64,000 nt of DNA, taken from positions 4,097,001 through 4,161,000 of the forward strand of contig OY987266.1 of NCBI GenBank assembly GCA_963920665.1. The letters run 5' to 3'. The translations under genes were made by a program, and so were the position numbers. This document shows, piece by piece, positions 13,101 through 23,694 of the stretch (position 1 is the first letter of the stretch; the number at the start of each line of letters is the position of its first letter). This DNA is from Straminergon stramineum. Lineage: Eukaryota; Streptophyta; Bryopsida; Hypnales; Calliergonaceae. The notes below the pieces were generated by a model. The model ran no database searches and was not told the origin of the DNA. It saw nothing but the letters and a program-made list of their open reading frames with translations.

Positions 13101-13444
13101 TTTATTAGATTCTTGATCATTGGTGAAGTTATTGTGGATGCAAACTTGGACATCAGCTTCTCAGATCTTGATAAGCATGCTACGTTGGATTTGTGGACCG
13201 ATATTGAATGATGATCGTTTCGATCAAAATTCTGGCCATCACTGGTAGCTGCTTTGTTTTGTTTCCGCGAGTATGTGTTTCGGAACCCGCCATATTTCGG
13301 CAGGGCTGCGAGCGTCACTGCATACTGATACGTCCATTGTTGTGCTAAATGCGTCAATTTTTGGCTCAACAGGATCAATACCGGTTTTGTTATGAGGCTG
13401 TCATTCAAGAGCTTGAGGATTATATCAGCACTGCAAAGCGATGA
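10178..13444 (+). CDS. PTP1: Plant protein tyrosine phosphatase (PTP1-like), eight exons
   Basis: Classical non-receptor tyrosine phosphatase that removes phosphate from phosphotyrosine; in plants the PTP1 type acts on MAP kinases in the cytosol and nucleus (family knowledge). Exons read from GT-AG sites and phase: 10178-10435, 10725-10821, 11032-11111, 11379-11519, 11983-12117, 12397-12545, 12786-12927 and 13373-13444. They sum to 1074 nt, or 357 residues, close to the usual 340. Motifs in order: [10 protein letters not shown] (phosphotyrosine loop, formed across the exon 2/3 junction), [21 protein letters not shown] (WPD loop with the general-acid Asp), [10 protein letters not shown] (catalytic Cys and Arg, split between exons 6 and 7 inside the Ser codon) and [13 protein letters not shown] (Q loop). 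All key residues are intact. The start at 10178 opens a Ser/Pro-rich N-terminus; an earlier start is possible. The segment between exons 5 and 6 is slightly short for the family, so one splice site there may be off. Confidence 0.92.
11299..11333. repeat. Hexamer microsatellite (ACCCCC)n in intron 3 of the phosphatase
   Basis: About six tandem units of ACCCCC lie in the intron between exons 3 and 4. The run is G/C-strand asymmetric: C-rich on the coding strand, hence G-rich on the template. Confidence 0.9.
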
Positions 13445-13905
13445 AGAATATCACTTATCGATGGATGGCTATGTGTTGCCCGAACGGCACACGGAGGTAG
13501 TTATTTAGGATGTAAGTTTTTAGTTGTAAGCAACTCGTAAGTTATAAGTTTTATGATAGGTACACATATCGTAGATACTAGTTGTGGTATTTAGTGAAGG
13601 CATCATTTGATACAGTGGTACAAGAGAGATGACAGTAGTGAGCATTGGCGAGATTGGTTTCATAGATAGTTCATTGCCTGCTGAACATCTTGTGATGTGG
13701 TGTGTAGAGGAATTTGTTTCCTGTGATGCTTGAACTGAGTGATGCATATGATACATTGTTCATGCATCTCATTTCTCCCCACGGATCATGCTTTGTTACC
13801 TGTCTGCACAATCTGTTGAAATAGGACGATTTGTGTGGGCATGGCCATCATTAATCGATCACCACTTAGAAGTAACAAAAAATTGACTTGGAAGAATTCC
13901 AGGGT
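13445..13905. other. Convergent intergenic spacer
   Basis: These 461 bp separate the stop codons of the two convergent genes and must hold both 3' untranslated regions. No other gene or clear repeat is seen. Confidence 0.6.
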
Positions 13906-16122
13906 TCAAAGGCATTGGCACCATTGTGCAGGAATCTCTGCATCCTTGCAAGTTCTGGTTTCGGGAACCTCGTCTCGCAACAGATCGATACCGCTCATAG
14001 ATCTCTCCTCTTCTGCTTCATCTACCCACCTTGCGTCCTTTGACCCTGCCAACCGAATCCCTTGCAAGGTTCGGTACAGATCTAACCCTGTTACCAACCT
14101 CTGCTGATTTTTTCGTATTAGCCCATGGCGGTTCTCTTGATCTGTGAACCATGGCGGCAACATGACGGCCAACATTGGGTTCTTGTGCTCGACTGCTCCG
14201 TTTAGGGACAGTACGAAGTTGAGCCCCATATGCAAGCCATGGTCGGCGGCGATGATCAAAGCCGTCCGGTTCCAGTCTTGGACGGATATCTTCTTCACGT
14301 ATGCTGCCAAACCGTTGTCCAGATGCCTGAGCACTTCGGTGGTACCTTCATGCCCTTCCAGAAACCAAGCTAGCGAGAATTTAGCTTGGTGGGAGTAAGC
14401 AGATCGAAATGACTCGAGGTACTGGAGCTCATGTTCATGGACATGCTGGCCTTTGAGGCACCTGGCAGTAATGGAATATGGCCCCTTGAAGTTACCAAAA
14501 GGGTTGGAATCCTCAGCGAAGAAATCGGAGTGGCAGAACGGAGACACTAGCTCGTGGTCGAAACATTGTCGATCCTCGTGGGACTTGCGGTTCATATAAG
14601 CGGCGTTCAGGTCTTGGCAAGTGTCGGCGGTGTAGAGGGTCACCCAGCCGGAGTTCGCGAAATCCTCCCACAACGGTGACACCCACTTCTCTGTGGGAGC
14701 TGATAAGGTGCCCTGGAACATGGCTCGGGAATTCGTTTCAGTACAGAAGGACATCACGTTGTAGCGGAAGAACTGGTACAGTCGAGTCAAACCCATGGCG
14801 TCGACGTCCTCCAGGGCAGTCACTGTGCGCGGGAGGCGCCTGTGGAATCCCCGGCGGCTGGTTGCATCCAGAAACAGAATGATGACATCGAGCTTCGGGG
14901 GATCTGAGCTGAGCCGAGTCAAGGCCTTTGAAGTTGGCCTCACTCTTGTCACGAGCTTCTCGACGGCACCGCAGCGAACTATGGCGGCTTCAATTCCTGC
15001 GGGAAGGGTGATTGGCTGAAACACCGTGTAGGGGGCCTCACCTGCTTCCCGAACTTTGTCCATCACGAGCTTGTTGAATGGCCTGCGAAACGTGCCCTCG
15101 AAAGCTTCCTCCACTAGCTTGTCGGCCTTGGGCCAATCCAGCGTGGACGGGAGTGGGGTGTAAGTCAGACGTTTTGCAGCACTGCAACTGATGCTGAGAG
15201 CACCATTGGTGAAATTGACGTGAAAGTTCAGCGTCTTTGCAGCTTGCCGATCATATTCGTTGTCGCAAATCAATGAGCCCGCCCAGAAGTTTTGGGCGCC
15301 GGCAGGGAGGATGTCCACCCACGGGAGACCACGATTCACTGGTGTGCATACTGCAGCTAAGGGCAACAAGCGCTCGCCGCGGAATCCTTGATCCCAGACC
15401 TGGTTGGCCCTGTAAAGGGTGACCGTTGTTGCAACGGCGCTGATGATGAAGATGGGCAAGTGCACCGCCACCAGTTTGTTCCATCCTACCGTGCGCCATA
15501 GGCCATACTCCACTCCAGCGATGGCGAGCGCCGGGATAACAAACACAACGAAGATGAGCATGTTGTACGCTCCGTGGTGTCTGAGGCTCCCGCCATGATC
15601 GTACAGAAAAAGGAGGTTCCATGAGGCGATTATCGTGACCAGGAGACCGACCCTCGTCCGCACAGGGATGCTGGGGCTGAACATGGCGATGTAGATTGCA
15701 GCCAGGAAGCACGTCATGGCCGAGAAGAAGCATGCTCCGATGCGGCCCAGTTTCCCAACAACTGTTTGCAGGTCGCCCCCTGCCAGTGACCCTGAATACA
15801 GAGACACCCATAGAGATGTCAAGATTAGCACCGCAGCTACAGGATTTGCGTTGCGCAAGACGAATTTCCGGCACCACCATTCATAAGCAGCCATGAACCT
15901 GCCCTCTCCGCCCTGTCCTCCCTGCATCCAGCGCCCGCTGTCATAATTGAATGCTCTCATATTCGGTACGTCGTCATCACAGGATAGATTCTTCCGCCAT
16001 ATCTGGTATCTTTTAAATCTCTTGAACTTGGGAATTTGGGTACTTAGTCGTCCCATTACCCATTTCGAAACCCCCTCCCTATGTCTCATTTGAGTTTCGA
16101 AAGTGCCGCACCGGCCTCTCAT
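13906..16122 (-). CDS. DUF229-like alkaline-phosphatase-superfamily membrane protein
   Basis: A single uninterrupted frame of 738 residues. Residues about 95-112, 127-147, 156-175, 187-206 and 217-236 are hydrophobic and likely form five membrane helices. The region from about residue 250 to the end is a sulfatase/phosphodiesterase-type domain: DVIILFLDATSRRGF (412-426) has the metal-binding Asp followed by a Thr/Ser nucleophile candidate, EGHEG lies at 589-593, ADHGLHMG (626-633) is the conserved Asp-His metal site, and EHKNPM (645-650) follows. This layout resembles Pfam DUF229 (PF02995), whose substrate is unknown. There are many Cys residues, and N-glycosylation sequons at NFT and NRT fit an extracytoplasmic or lumenal catalytic domain. 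The first ATG at 16122 is used; Met56 or Met77 are alternatives. Absence of introns contrasts with the eight-exon neighbour. Substrate assignment is not possible from sequence. Confidence 0.8.
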   Translation of the reverse strand: MRGRCGTFETQMRHREGVSKWVMGRLSTQIPKFKRFKRYQIWRKNLSCDDDVPNMRAFNYDSGRWMQGGQGGEGRFMAAYEWWCRKFVLRNANPVAAVLILTSLWVSLYSGSLAGGDLQTVVGKLGRIGACFFSAMTCFLAAIYIAMFSPSIPVRTRVGLLVTIIASWNLLFLYDHGGSLRHHGAYNMLIFVVFVIPALAIAGVEYGLWRTVGWNKLVAVHLPIFIISAVATTVTLYRANQVWDQGFRGERLLPLAAVCTPVNRGLPWVDILPAGAQNFWAGSLICDNEYDRQAAKTLNFHVNFTNGALSISCSAAKRLTYTPLPSTLDWPKADKLVEEAFEGTFRRPFNKLVMDKVREAGEAPYTVFQPITLPAGIEAAIVRCGAVEKLVTRVRPTSKALTRLSSDPPKLDVIILFLDATSRRGFHRRLPRTVTALEDVDAMGLTRLYQFFRYNVMSFCTETNSRAMFQGTLSAPTEKWVSPLWEDFANSGWVTLYTADTCQDLNAAYMNRKSHEDRQCFDHELVSPFCHSDFFAEDSNPFGNFKGPYSITARCLKGQHVHEHELQYLESFRSAYSHQAKFSLAWFLEGHEGTTEVLRHLDNGLAAYVKKISVQDWNRTALIIAADHGLHMGLNFVLSLNGAVEHKNPMLAVMLPPWFTDQENRHGLIRKNQQRLVTGLDLYRTLQGIRLAGSKDARWVDEAEEERSMSGIDLLRDEVPETRTCKDAEIPAQWCQCL

Positions 16123-16460
16123 CCAGGCAGGAGGTTCAACTTAGTATCAGGGTCAATAGAATCTTCACTAAGGAGGAGAACGGGGTTTCTGGCCGCCGTT
16201 CCAGCTGTATTCCGTGAGCTATTGCTGTAGGCTTCCCCTTCAATGCCTGTTGTGCATTCTCCACCCTGAGCCCAATAGAGAACGTAACGAACAACCTGGA
16301 CATGGTGAGGACATGGTTCCTCCTTGATTGTCAAACCATAGGTGTCGATCAAGGATGCATAAGAAATGCCGTGCGTTGATGTGTAAAATAAAATACGCTT
16401 ATGATCGACGTGCACATGTTCTGCAGTATCGGTACCGCATCGAGTTTCGAAATTCAACAC
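16119..16460 (-). CDS. Possible upstream frame of the DUF229-like gene (113 aa)
   Basis: A 113-residue frame with its stop overlapping the start of the DUF229-like frame (ATGA at 16119-16122), in a different phase. Codon use looks protein-like and base composition is that of the gene island, but no domain is recognised. It could be an upstream open frame in the leader, a first exon joined by splicing, or chance. A role as an independent gene is not supported. Confidence 0.25.
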   Translation of the reverse strand: MLNFETRCGTDTAEHVHVDHKRILFYTSTHGISYASLIDTYGLTIKEEPCPHHVQVVRYVLYWAQGGECTTGIEGEAYSNSSRNTAGTAARNPVLLLSEDSIDPDTKLNLLPG

Positions 16461-17434
16461 TGATGGCTGTCAGCATATTGCATTTCTGGAGACTTTCTTG
16501 CCACTCTTGAGCAGTGGTAGTATTCTCATCATCTCCTAACCCAAGTTTCCAGCGCTGATGGTATAGTCCTGAAGTTCTAGGGTTCTTGTACTGCAGGATG
16601 TTCCCTCTCCAATTTAGGTCAAATCTTGTTGAAAGACCTACATGATATCACAATCACAGATGCGGGCATTCTCTATCACTTCTCAGTTCAGATCCAGGTT
16701 AGTTTCTCTTCTTGTTTCGATTTTCTTTTGAGAATAACCTTCCTCAGCATCTAAAGATTGCCATTGAAAGTAGATTGACGTCGCGTGTAATTTCACTCGA
16801 AAAGTTCCTTCGAGTCTATGTTTTTTTCGGTTAATCCGATCCCGGAGAACATTGATTCGTTGTTTGCTTGCTTCCTCTGCAATAAATTCTGGATTCCGAG
16901 TTTGAACAAGCCTTTAACCCCTTTAATTCCAGAATTGCTCCTATTACAGATCATTGAATCATTACCATACGCTAGCGTGACTGGAGAGGCCGGGATCAAT
17001 GTGCTACGTTACATTCCTGTACATATCGTGGAATCGGATCATCGAAGAAGTAAAGTGGCATGAAGTGCTGTGAACTTGTTCAACCCAGTGATTCGTAACG
17101 CTCCATCTGAAGGACAGACAAGCGACACCTTTTGTGCATGACATGATTTGATTTCGATTCTCACGTCGATATGGTTGTGAGAATTGGACACCACTCGGTT
17201 TCATGCATTGCAAAAAGTTTAAGCAGCTTCGTGCCACTCACTGCGAAATACATCTTCCCAGGAGTCATCCCTAAGACGACCACAGAATGAACATGAAGAT
17301 CTTCGACGCACACGGTAGACATTATCTGTAGTGGCCACGGATCATGTGCATTCTCATTATTCATTCCATAAATGCCGGTGTCCGTGCTTCTTCAACAGAA
17401 ACTTCCTCCATTGTCGTCACAGAGCTTTTTGATT
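16461..17434. other. Gene-island flank with exon-like fragments
   Basis: Composition is still richer in G+C than the flanks. An open stretch at about 16619-16697 (+) ends in a good donor (CAG|GTTAGT) and reads ...LKDLHDITITDAGIL..., which looks protein-like. Other protein-like open stretches lie at 16818-17063 (+) and 17161-17364 (-). None shows a known domain, a complete gene model or consistent neighbours, so they are recorded only as possible exon remnants or promoter DNA of the DUF229-like gene. Confidence 0.25.
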
Positions 17435-17931
17435 AAGGTAAATCAGCCCATTGTGGTCAGATGACCCATAGTGGTCACCTAGCAAGTCCCCCCATTGTGG
17501 GTTTTTTCAGACCCCATCATGGGTTTTATTAGTAAATGAGATTTGGACCACAATCAATGTCTTCCCTTACAGTAATGGAGTGATTAGTGACTGCATTAGG
17601 AACTTCTAACATTTTAGTGTAATTTCATTGTAGGAAGTGACTTTTTTAGGCCTTTCACATTCGAAATTATTGTAACTGCTTTAGGTGTGTAAGATGAGCA
17701 TGATGGATACAGATTTTGTTGGTTCTGGGGTAGTCTACAGACTGTTATGGGCCATGATGGGCTGAACACTTCAAAAATTCATAGCAAATTCATACTTTGT
17801 CAAAAAAAATATAATTTCAAATGCTCTCATTGTTTCTCACACTTGTGTTTATGTGGGAAAAAAATGAAAAAATTTCAGCAATGGCATGAGTACGAACTCC
17901 TAATTCTGACCGCAATGGGCTGTTTTACCTT
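17435..17931. mobile_element. Inverted-repeat (MITE-like) element, 497 bp
   Basis: The first 26 bases (starting AAGGTAAATCAGCCCATTG) recur inverted at 17906-17931 with 24 of 26 matching. Flanks carry ATT on both sides (17432-17434 and 17932-17934), a possible 3-bp target duplication. The motif CCCATTGTGGT is reiterated just inside the left end. No transposase is encoded and the superfamily is unclear: the 3-bp duplication would fit PIF/Harbinger or CACTA, but the termini are typical of neither. Confidence 0.6.
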
Positions 17932-19708
17932 ATTCTGTGCTCACAGCTTTGGTGACATAGCTTCACTGGATCCAAAACAATAATAATTTGTAGACGGGTT
18001 CCAAATGGGATTTTTTTGTGCATATCGATTATAGAAGACAAATGTAATTGTACCAATCCGCTTAAATAATTTGAAGCAAATAAAAACAAAACACAAAGAA
18101 TGTGATTGATATGAGTCCCTACAAACCCAAATGTTCAATTTACCAATAAAAATGTCAAACACTTTCACATACTCATTAAAGCAACCCAATTTTTTTTTGA
18201 ACTAAACTAAACATGATTTATGTAAATCCCAATAAAATTCAATATTCAATTCACTAATTTAAAGGCAAACTCTTCTATATATCTATGAAATTAATCCAAT
18301 ATAATTTCAAGAAAAAAATTAAAAAAAGGTGGTTGATGTAAATCCCAATGCAATTCCAATATTGAATGCAATAATTGAAATGACAAATCCTTGTACCTAT
18401 CATTCTACCAAAATAACCTAAAGTTAAATTTTCAAACAATGTTGAATTCACAACATTCAAACCTAATACAAAAAAGCATTTTCTAACAAAGACCCTTATC
18501 ATGTTCTATTATAGGTAATGACAATGGAAAACTCTTACCAAAACCTTTTGCAATACGCACTACATCAAATTTTAGAGATAGCTATTGTTCTCAATTAAGA
18601 TCTAAAAATGTGAACTAATTTCAGCTACTAACAATAGAATTTATCATTCTTTGACTTTGAGAGAAGAACCCTATAATACATTGAATGAGTGAGGCCCAAA
18701 ATAATCCAAGCGCACCCTTTGGTTATACTCGTCTTGTAACATCCAAGCCCCTACATTAGCATCTATCTATATATATCCCACCTTGGCAACAAATTTCTTT
18801 TTCAATTTGTGATTGCTATTTTGAGAGTTTAAGGGGTTGTAATATGCCATTAGAAATGTTTTTTTGAGACCTTTTTAACTAAAACAAATTATGTGCCTAT
18901 AATTCTCAAAGTTGGAGTCGCAAAATTTGAAAAAAAATTGTATCTACCCCCCCCCCCCCCCCCAATGTGCCCACTCTTGAATCTGTGCTTGTGCATGCAT
19001 CCATGCCTATGCATTTGTGCTGAACCTTCCTTCTCCACCCCTATATCCAAGCTTGTTTGACTTTGGCAACAAATTTATTTTTTTATTTTGCGATTGCAAT
19101 TTTGTGAAGTTTGGGGTGTGTAATATACCATTGGAAAGTTTTTCAAAAGACCTTTCAAAGTACTTTTCCAATGATATATCACTGTGAGTGGGAAATAGTC
19201 CTAAGTGGAACTAGTTTTTGGTTTTGAAGTGTAAAGGAAGTTATAATTTGCTTACAATTTTAGGAGTTAATGGTAATAGGAGGTGATATGTATATAATTT
19301 GAGGAATTACCATGGACTCTAAGGATAGCTCTAAGCAATTGGACTTTTGATGATTAAACCAATAGGATTTGGAGAGTTGTTTGAAGCTAGTTGATTAAAA
19401 AGAAATTTTTGGGAAGTATTCTCTTTCTTTGATTCTTAGCTTGTAGTAGCCTTTGTTTCCTTCTCAGTATTCATCGTCTTCCTAAAAACAATTGTGTATT
19501 CATTGTGATATTTTTGATGTAATAAAGCTTTAAGCAATTTGTAATTATTTCTTTGTCTTATAGAATAAGTCTCAATGATTGAACATTTTCAATAAAATTG
19601 TGTATGTATACTTGTGAGAACATTCATTACTAATTTTGCTTTAAGTGAATATATTGATGTGTGATGATTTTGATTGTATTGTTGTCATATACTTAATGAG
19701 CTTTAACC
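17932..19708. other. AT-rich intergenic DNA
   Basis: No supportable gene. It contains the diverged direct repeat pair and the C homopolymer listed separately. Confidence 0.5.
18782..19162. repeat. Diverged direct repeat pair of about 100 bp
   Basis: 18782-18880 and 19062-19162 share the order TTGGCAACAAATTT, then TGATTGC/CGATTGC, then GTGTAATATRCCATT and AGACCTTT, with spacing preserved. The copies are clearly diverged. A run of 17 C residues at 18947-18963 lies between them. Confidence 0.6.
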
Positions 19709-19711
19709 AAT

Positions 19712-21628
19712 CACTAGAAGAAACCCACATTTTTTATGACAAGCCCATAATGTACAAGGTTTGTTATGTTAAATATTAGTTGTGTCAACAAGGATGTCCA
19801 AAAAATGCGATATAATAGACAAGCCCCAAAACATGTAAAATCACAAAAAATGTCGTCCAATTTGAAGGAGATTTTAGACGACATTTCACAAATCATGGTC
19901 TCCTAAGGCCATGAAATGTTGCCATAAGGTTGCCACCTCACTTCCACATCAATGCCAACATGGCGGACAATACCATGTTAGACACTTTTTCATCCTAGTA
20001 GTTGATGACACAGCACATGACATGGCAATTGCATTCTGTCATGGTTCTTGTTTGTTAGAACACCCACTTTGATACAGATATGTTTTTTTCGACATCTATA
20101 GTGACATGAGGTTCATTTTTTTGAATTTCATGTTGTATGAGCCGTATATTTTGGCACATTCATGGAGACATGAGAATGTCACAAACGATGTCTTCAATGA
20201 TGTGGTAGATGGTCATATCTCAATTTTTGAAACATCAACTTAGATATCTAGATGTTTTTTGTAATGTTCACTTAGACGTATGCCATAGGGTGATTGCAAG
20301 AAACACTTTCCTATTTCTTGTCCTCTTGGTCTTGGATAGGTGTTTTTTTGCTAATAACTTTTGCTTCAGTTGTTTGTTTGGCATAAATTTTGGAACTAAG
20401 GTACATGTGGTAGTTTCAGACATTGTGTAATTTTTTTCAAATTTTTAAATTTTATTTTACTATTTTTAAACAGATTTTGATTAGATGTCTATCTTGGCCA
20501 TTTTGGAGGATTTTAGTACTTTTTTTGACCCAAAAATGAGAATTTGAAGCTCAAACTTGGTACATATGGACTTCTACTAAAGTTACAAAAGTCCATGAAG
20601 AGATTTTTAAAATAGTAACCTCTCCACCTTCCAGATGTGCTAAATCATCACTACCTTTGTGCAAGTGCAAAGAACACAATTTTTTTCCAAAGATGGAAAT
20701 GGTTGAAAAGGATTATCTTCAAGTTTGGAAAAATTCATTTTCTTAATTTTTAATTATTGAATTTTTATACTATTTTCTAAAAATCAAACATCAAAGTGTA
20801 TTGTATATTTTTTTGGTAGTTTCCATTGTATTTTTTTTTACATAACTTTTAGAGATAAATTTTTCTAGGTCTAAATTTTTAGAGACATACTATTACCAAT
20901 ATTGTAAAAATTATCCATATTTCACTTCATTTAAAAAAAATTATTTCAAGATGTCACAGTACTACAATATTAAAGCCATTTTGAGCCAAAAATGGCACGT
21001 ATTTCTTGCAACAACCTCATATACCAAATAGAATGGGCCACCGACAAAAGACCATGAATTGTACACAATATGCCATACATTGAACATTTGAACACTATAC
21101 ACAATATTGCATATATAATATATTGTTTTTAGTAAGTATGTTAATGGCTAAAAAAGCCACTTGTGAGTATGTTGATATGAGAAGACAAGGTATATATACA
21201 AGTGGGGTGGTAGGAGGAAGACAAACCATATGACGTCAAAAAAATAGTACTAGAATTCTCAAATGGTGTTGAAATGTGATGGTGTGGCATGTCACGTCAT
21301 CCTCAATGCATGACACATTACTCAATTGCCTTTCACCTCAGCCCCAATAACTTCTAAATATTTATATATAGTCAAAATTTGAATCCTTGCTCACATGGCA
21401 TTATAACTTTTTTTGGATGCCTAGAAAGCATGATTACGTTTTTTCTAATGTCTTATAGAACATACTTGTTTTCACTAGCATGACGTTTTTCCATTGGCAT
21501 CCACAGGTGTTTGGGAATGTTCACTACAATCTAGTACCCATTGCCTCTAAATCTCTAATGTCCTTTTGTCTAGAAAAACATGCCATGTTTTTGTCTAATT
21601 TTACAAAAAACAGGGTTTTTTTCTAGTG
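19712..21628. mobile_element. Non-autonomous CACTA-type element, 1.9 kb
   Basis: The left end is CACTAGAAGAAACCC and the right end in reverse complement is CACTAGAAAAAAACCC. The flanks are AAT at 19709-19711 and AAT at 21629-21631, the 3-bp duplication expected for En/Spm elements. The interior is AT-rich, with only short frames and no transposase signature, so the copy cannot move by itself. It shares its terminus with the 55-bp element at 1378, so both probably used the same transposase source. Confidence 0.78.
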
Positions 21629-21631
21629 AAT

Positions 21632-23320
21632 TTATAGGTTGTATATGCTTCTAGTATTAATTGTATTGAATGGACTTTGAAGCAATTGTATGTGTGATGC
21701 ATGTGGCTTAAACTAATGTGATATGTAATTGGATAAAAATCTTGAAGTTGATCATATGATAATAGATTTTGGATTATAGTTGATTAATGATTATCGAATG
21801 TGGGAGATTTTTTAGTGAGAAAATGAGTGTGTGTATGGATAAATCCCAATGATGGGTAGAGAAGTAAATTAAGAATGCCTTTAGAGTTGGATAAATTAAG
21901 TATGAATTAAAAGCTTAAAGCTTAATAGTGTTTGTGTGAGGGAATCTCTAGTGATAAGTAGTATGCAAGGGAATATCATTGATTGATGTAGTTGAGTGTC
22001 TGTGAATACAGATGGTAATTAAATTTTTGAGTTTTGTAATTTGAATTGAGGTGTTGAACAATAATTTAGAAGGAATTTGGATTGTCATTGTATTACACTA
22101 TAAGCAATTGATTATGATGAATCATGAATGTAAAGTGGAGTGTTGGTCACTTGGGGCTCATAGTTGTTTTTTCCGCTTCGTGCAATTTAGTAGGTAATTA
22201 GGCATAAAAAGACCGAAAAAAGAGCCTAAGGCCAAAATAGTTTGTAACATGCCAAATTGTGTATTTGGCCTCTTTTAGGGTTTTAGGTCTAGTTACCTCT
22301 TAGATGCCCACCTATATATAGCTTAGAACCACAAATGGTGGAAGTTAGTAGATTTGAGTGTAGTTACCTAACTATGCCTACTAAATAGTTGCCCCAACTA
22401 ACTAAAAATTGCAGCAAGAGAAGCCTTATGAGATTCCTAAGTAGGTCATATTTTTCCATTCCATTGTTGAAACCATACAATTCAATTGTTATGATACCAA
22501 GACTAGCTTGTGGAGGAATCCACAAGTCCCAAGCGAGGATTTGGGATTTAGAGTGTGCTAGGGGATCAGAAATGAAATCCATTTGCCAAGATTTCTTTAT
22601 ATACAAAAGATTCTCTATTTTCTGTGTAATTAGTGGAGGGTAGGATTTATCCTCTCCATCCCTACATGTGCAAAGTAAAAATATGAGATTGCACAACTAT
22701 TGTGGGACTCCTTGAGAGGTTCCACAAAAAGTCTCGGAATTTTTTGACTTACAGAAATATTCTTTCTAGATGGCTAACCACTAAAAGCTACTACAGAAAA
22801 TTCGTAGAAATTCCGTGGAGGGCGGTAAAATCTCACTAAGAATTAGATTAGGTTCTTTTATGTTAAGAAGGCTCTCTGACAAGATTCATGACATTTTGAT
22901 AGTGGAAGGTGCCCGAACCAGAAGATCCCCTCCAGATTTAACGATGTGGTAATGCAGGTGAAGATTTGACCGGTGTCTCGCGACCGGACGAGTTCGAAAC
23001 GGAGTTGATGAAAGGTCTTTACTTACCCCCTTGGACCTTACAAATCACCTTGGCCAATCACCTTGCTCAAAAAAGGCAACACCAACAAGTTAAATCTTTA
23101 ACCTTTTTTTGTCGAGAGATGGTGCTAGGTTTCGATGGGTTTTTAGTGAAGGAAAAAAAGGAGGGGGGTTCTCTTACAATGAAAACAACCTTCTGGAGCC
23201 AACGACACAATCCATTTGCTAATCAAAGTTAAACTCCAAAAGTTAGAATTGGACAATAGAAAACCAGAGAAATCAATGTGCAGTTAAAGCTCTAGATCAT
23301 GGAGGATTGGGATTAGGGCG
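21632..23320. other. Intergenic DNA without recognised genes
   Basis: No domain-bearing frame is seen. From about 22200 the composition becomes less AT-rich and runs into the tandem-repeat/TATA region at 23321, so the right part may belong to a degraded LTR-type element. Confidence 0.35.
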
Positions 23321-23653
23321 TTCCCATGCTTGGAAATGAGGTTCTTGACACATGTGAGATGGAAGCTTAGTTGTCAACACCCTCACATGTGGGAAAATTC
23401 TGACACAATCCAAGGATTGTCAACATCTTATATAAGTTCAAGTCTTACAAGAGATTTAGATTTGTTTACGGTTCCCACACTTGGAAACAAGATTCCCAAC
23501 ATGTGTGAGATGGGAGCTTAGTTTTCAACACCCTTGCACGTGGGAAAATCCCGACGCAATCCAAGGATAGTCAACATCTTACATAGGGTCAAATCTTATA
23601 AGAAGTCTAGATTTTTAGAGTTCCTATCTTTGAGAACGGAGTTCCTTAGCTTG
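23321..23653. repeat. Tandem repeat, unit about 150 bp
   Basis: Two full diverged units start at 23321 and 23472 (TTCCCA followed by CTTGGAAA), and a partial third unit starts at 23621. Each full unit repeats GTGTGAGAT/TGTGAGAT, CAATCCAAGGAT and GTCAACATCTTA at matching offsets. The array ends just before a TATA-like box at 23687. Tandem enhancers before a TATA box are common in retrotransposon U3 regions, but no LTR boundaries could be found. Confidence 0.75.
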
Positions 23654-23686
23654 TAACCTTCAGGGGAGCAAAGGTATCCACCCTCC

Positions 23687-23694
23687 TATAAAAG
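23687..23694 (+). promoter_or_regulatory. Possible TATA box
   Basis: TATAAAAG sits in a CT-rich/G-rich context (CCTCCTATAAAAGGGGGCG) directly after a tandem-repeat array. No downstream gene is recognised, so this is at most a promoter of a degraded LTR-type element. Confidence 0.35.

Noticed and set aside
15251..15880. 209-residue frame overlapping the DUF229-like gene
   Set aside because: Same strand, other phase, no domain. The 738-residue frame explains the region.
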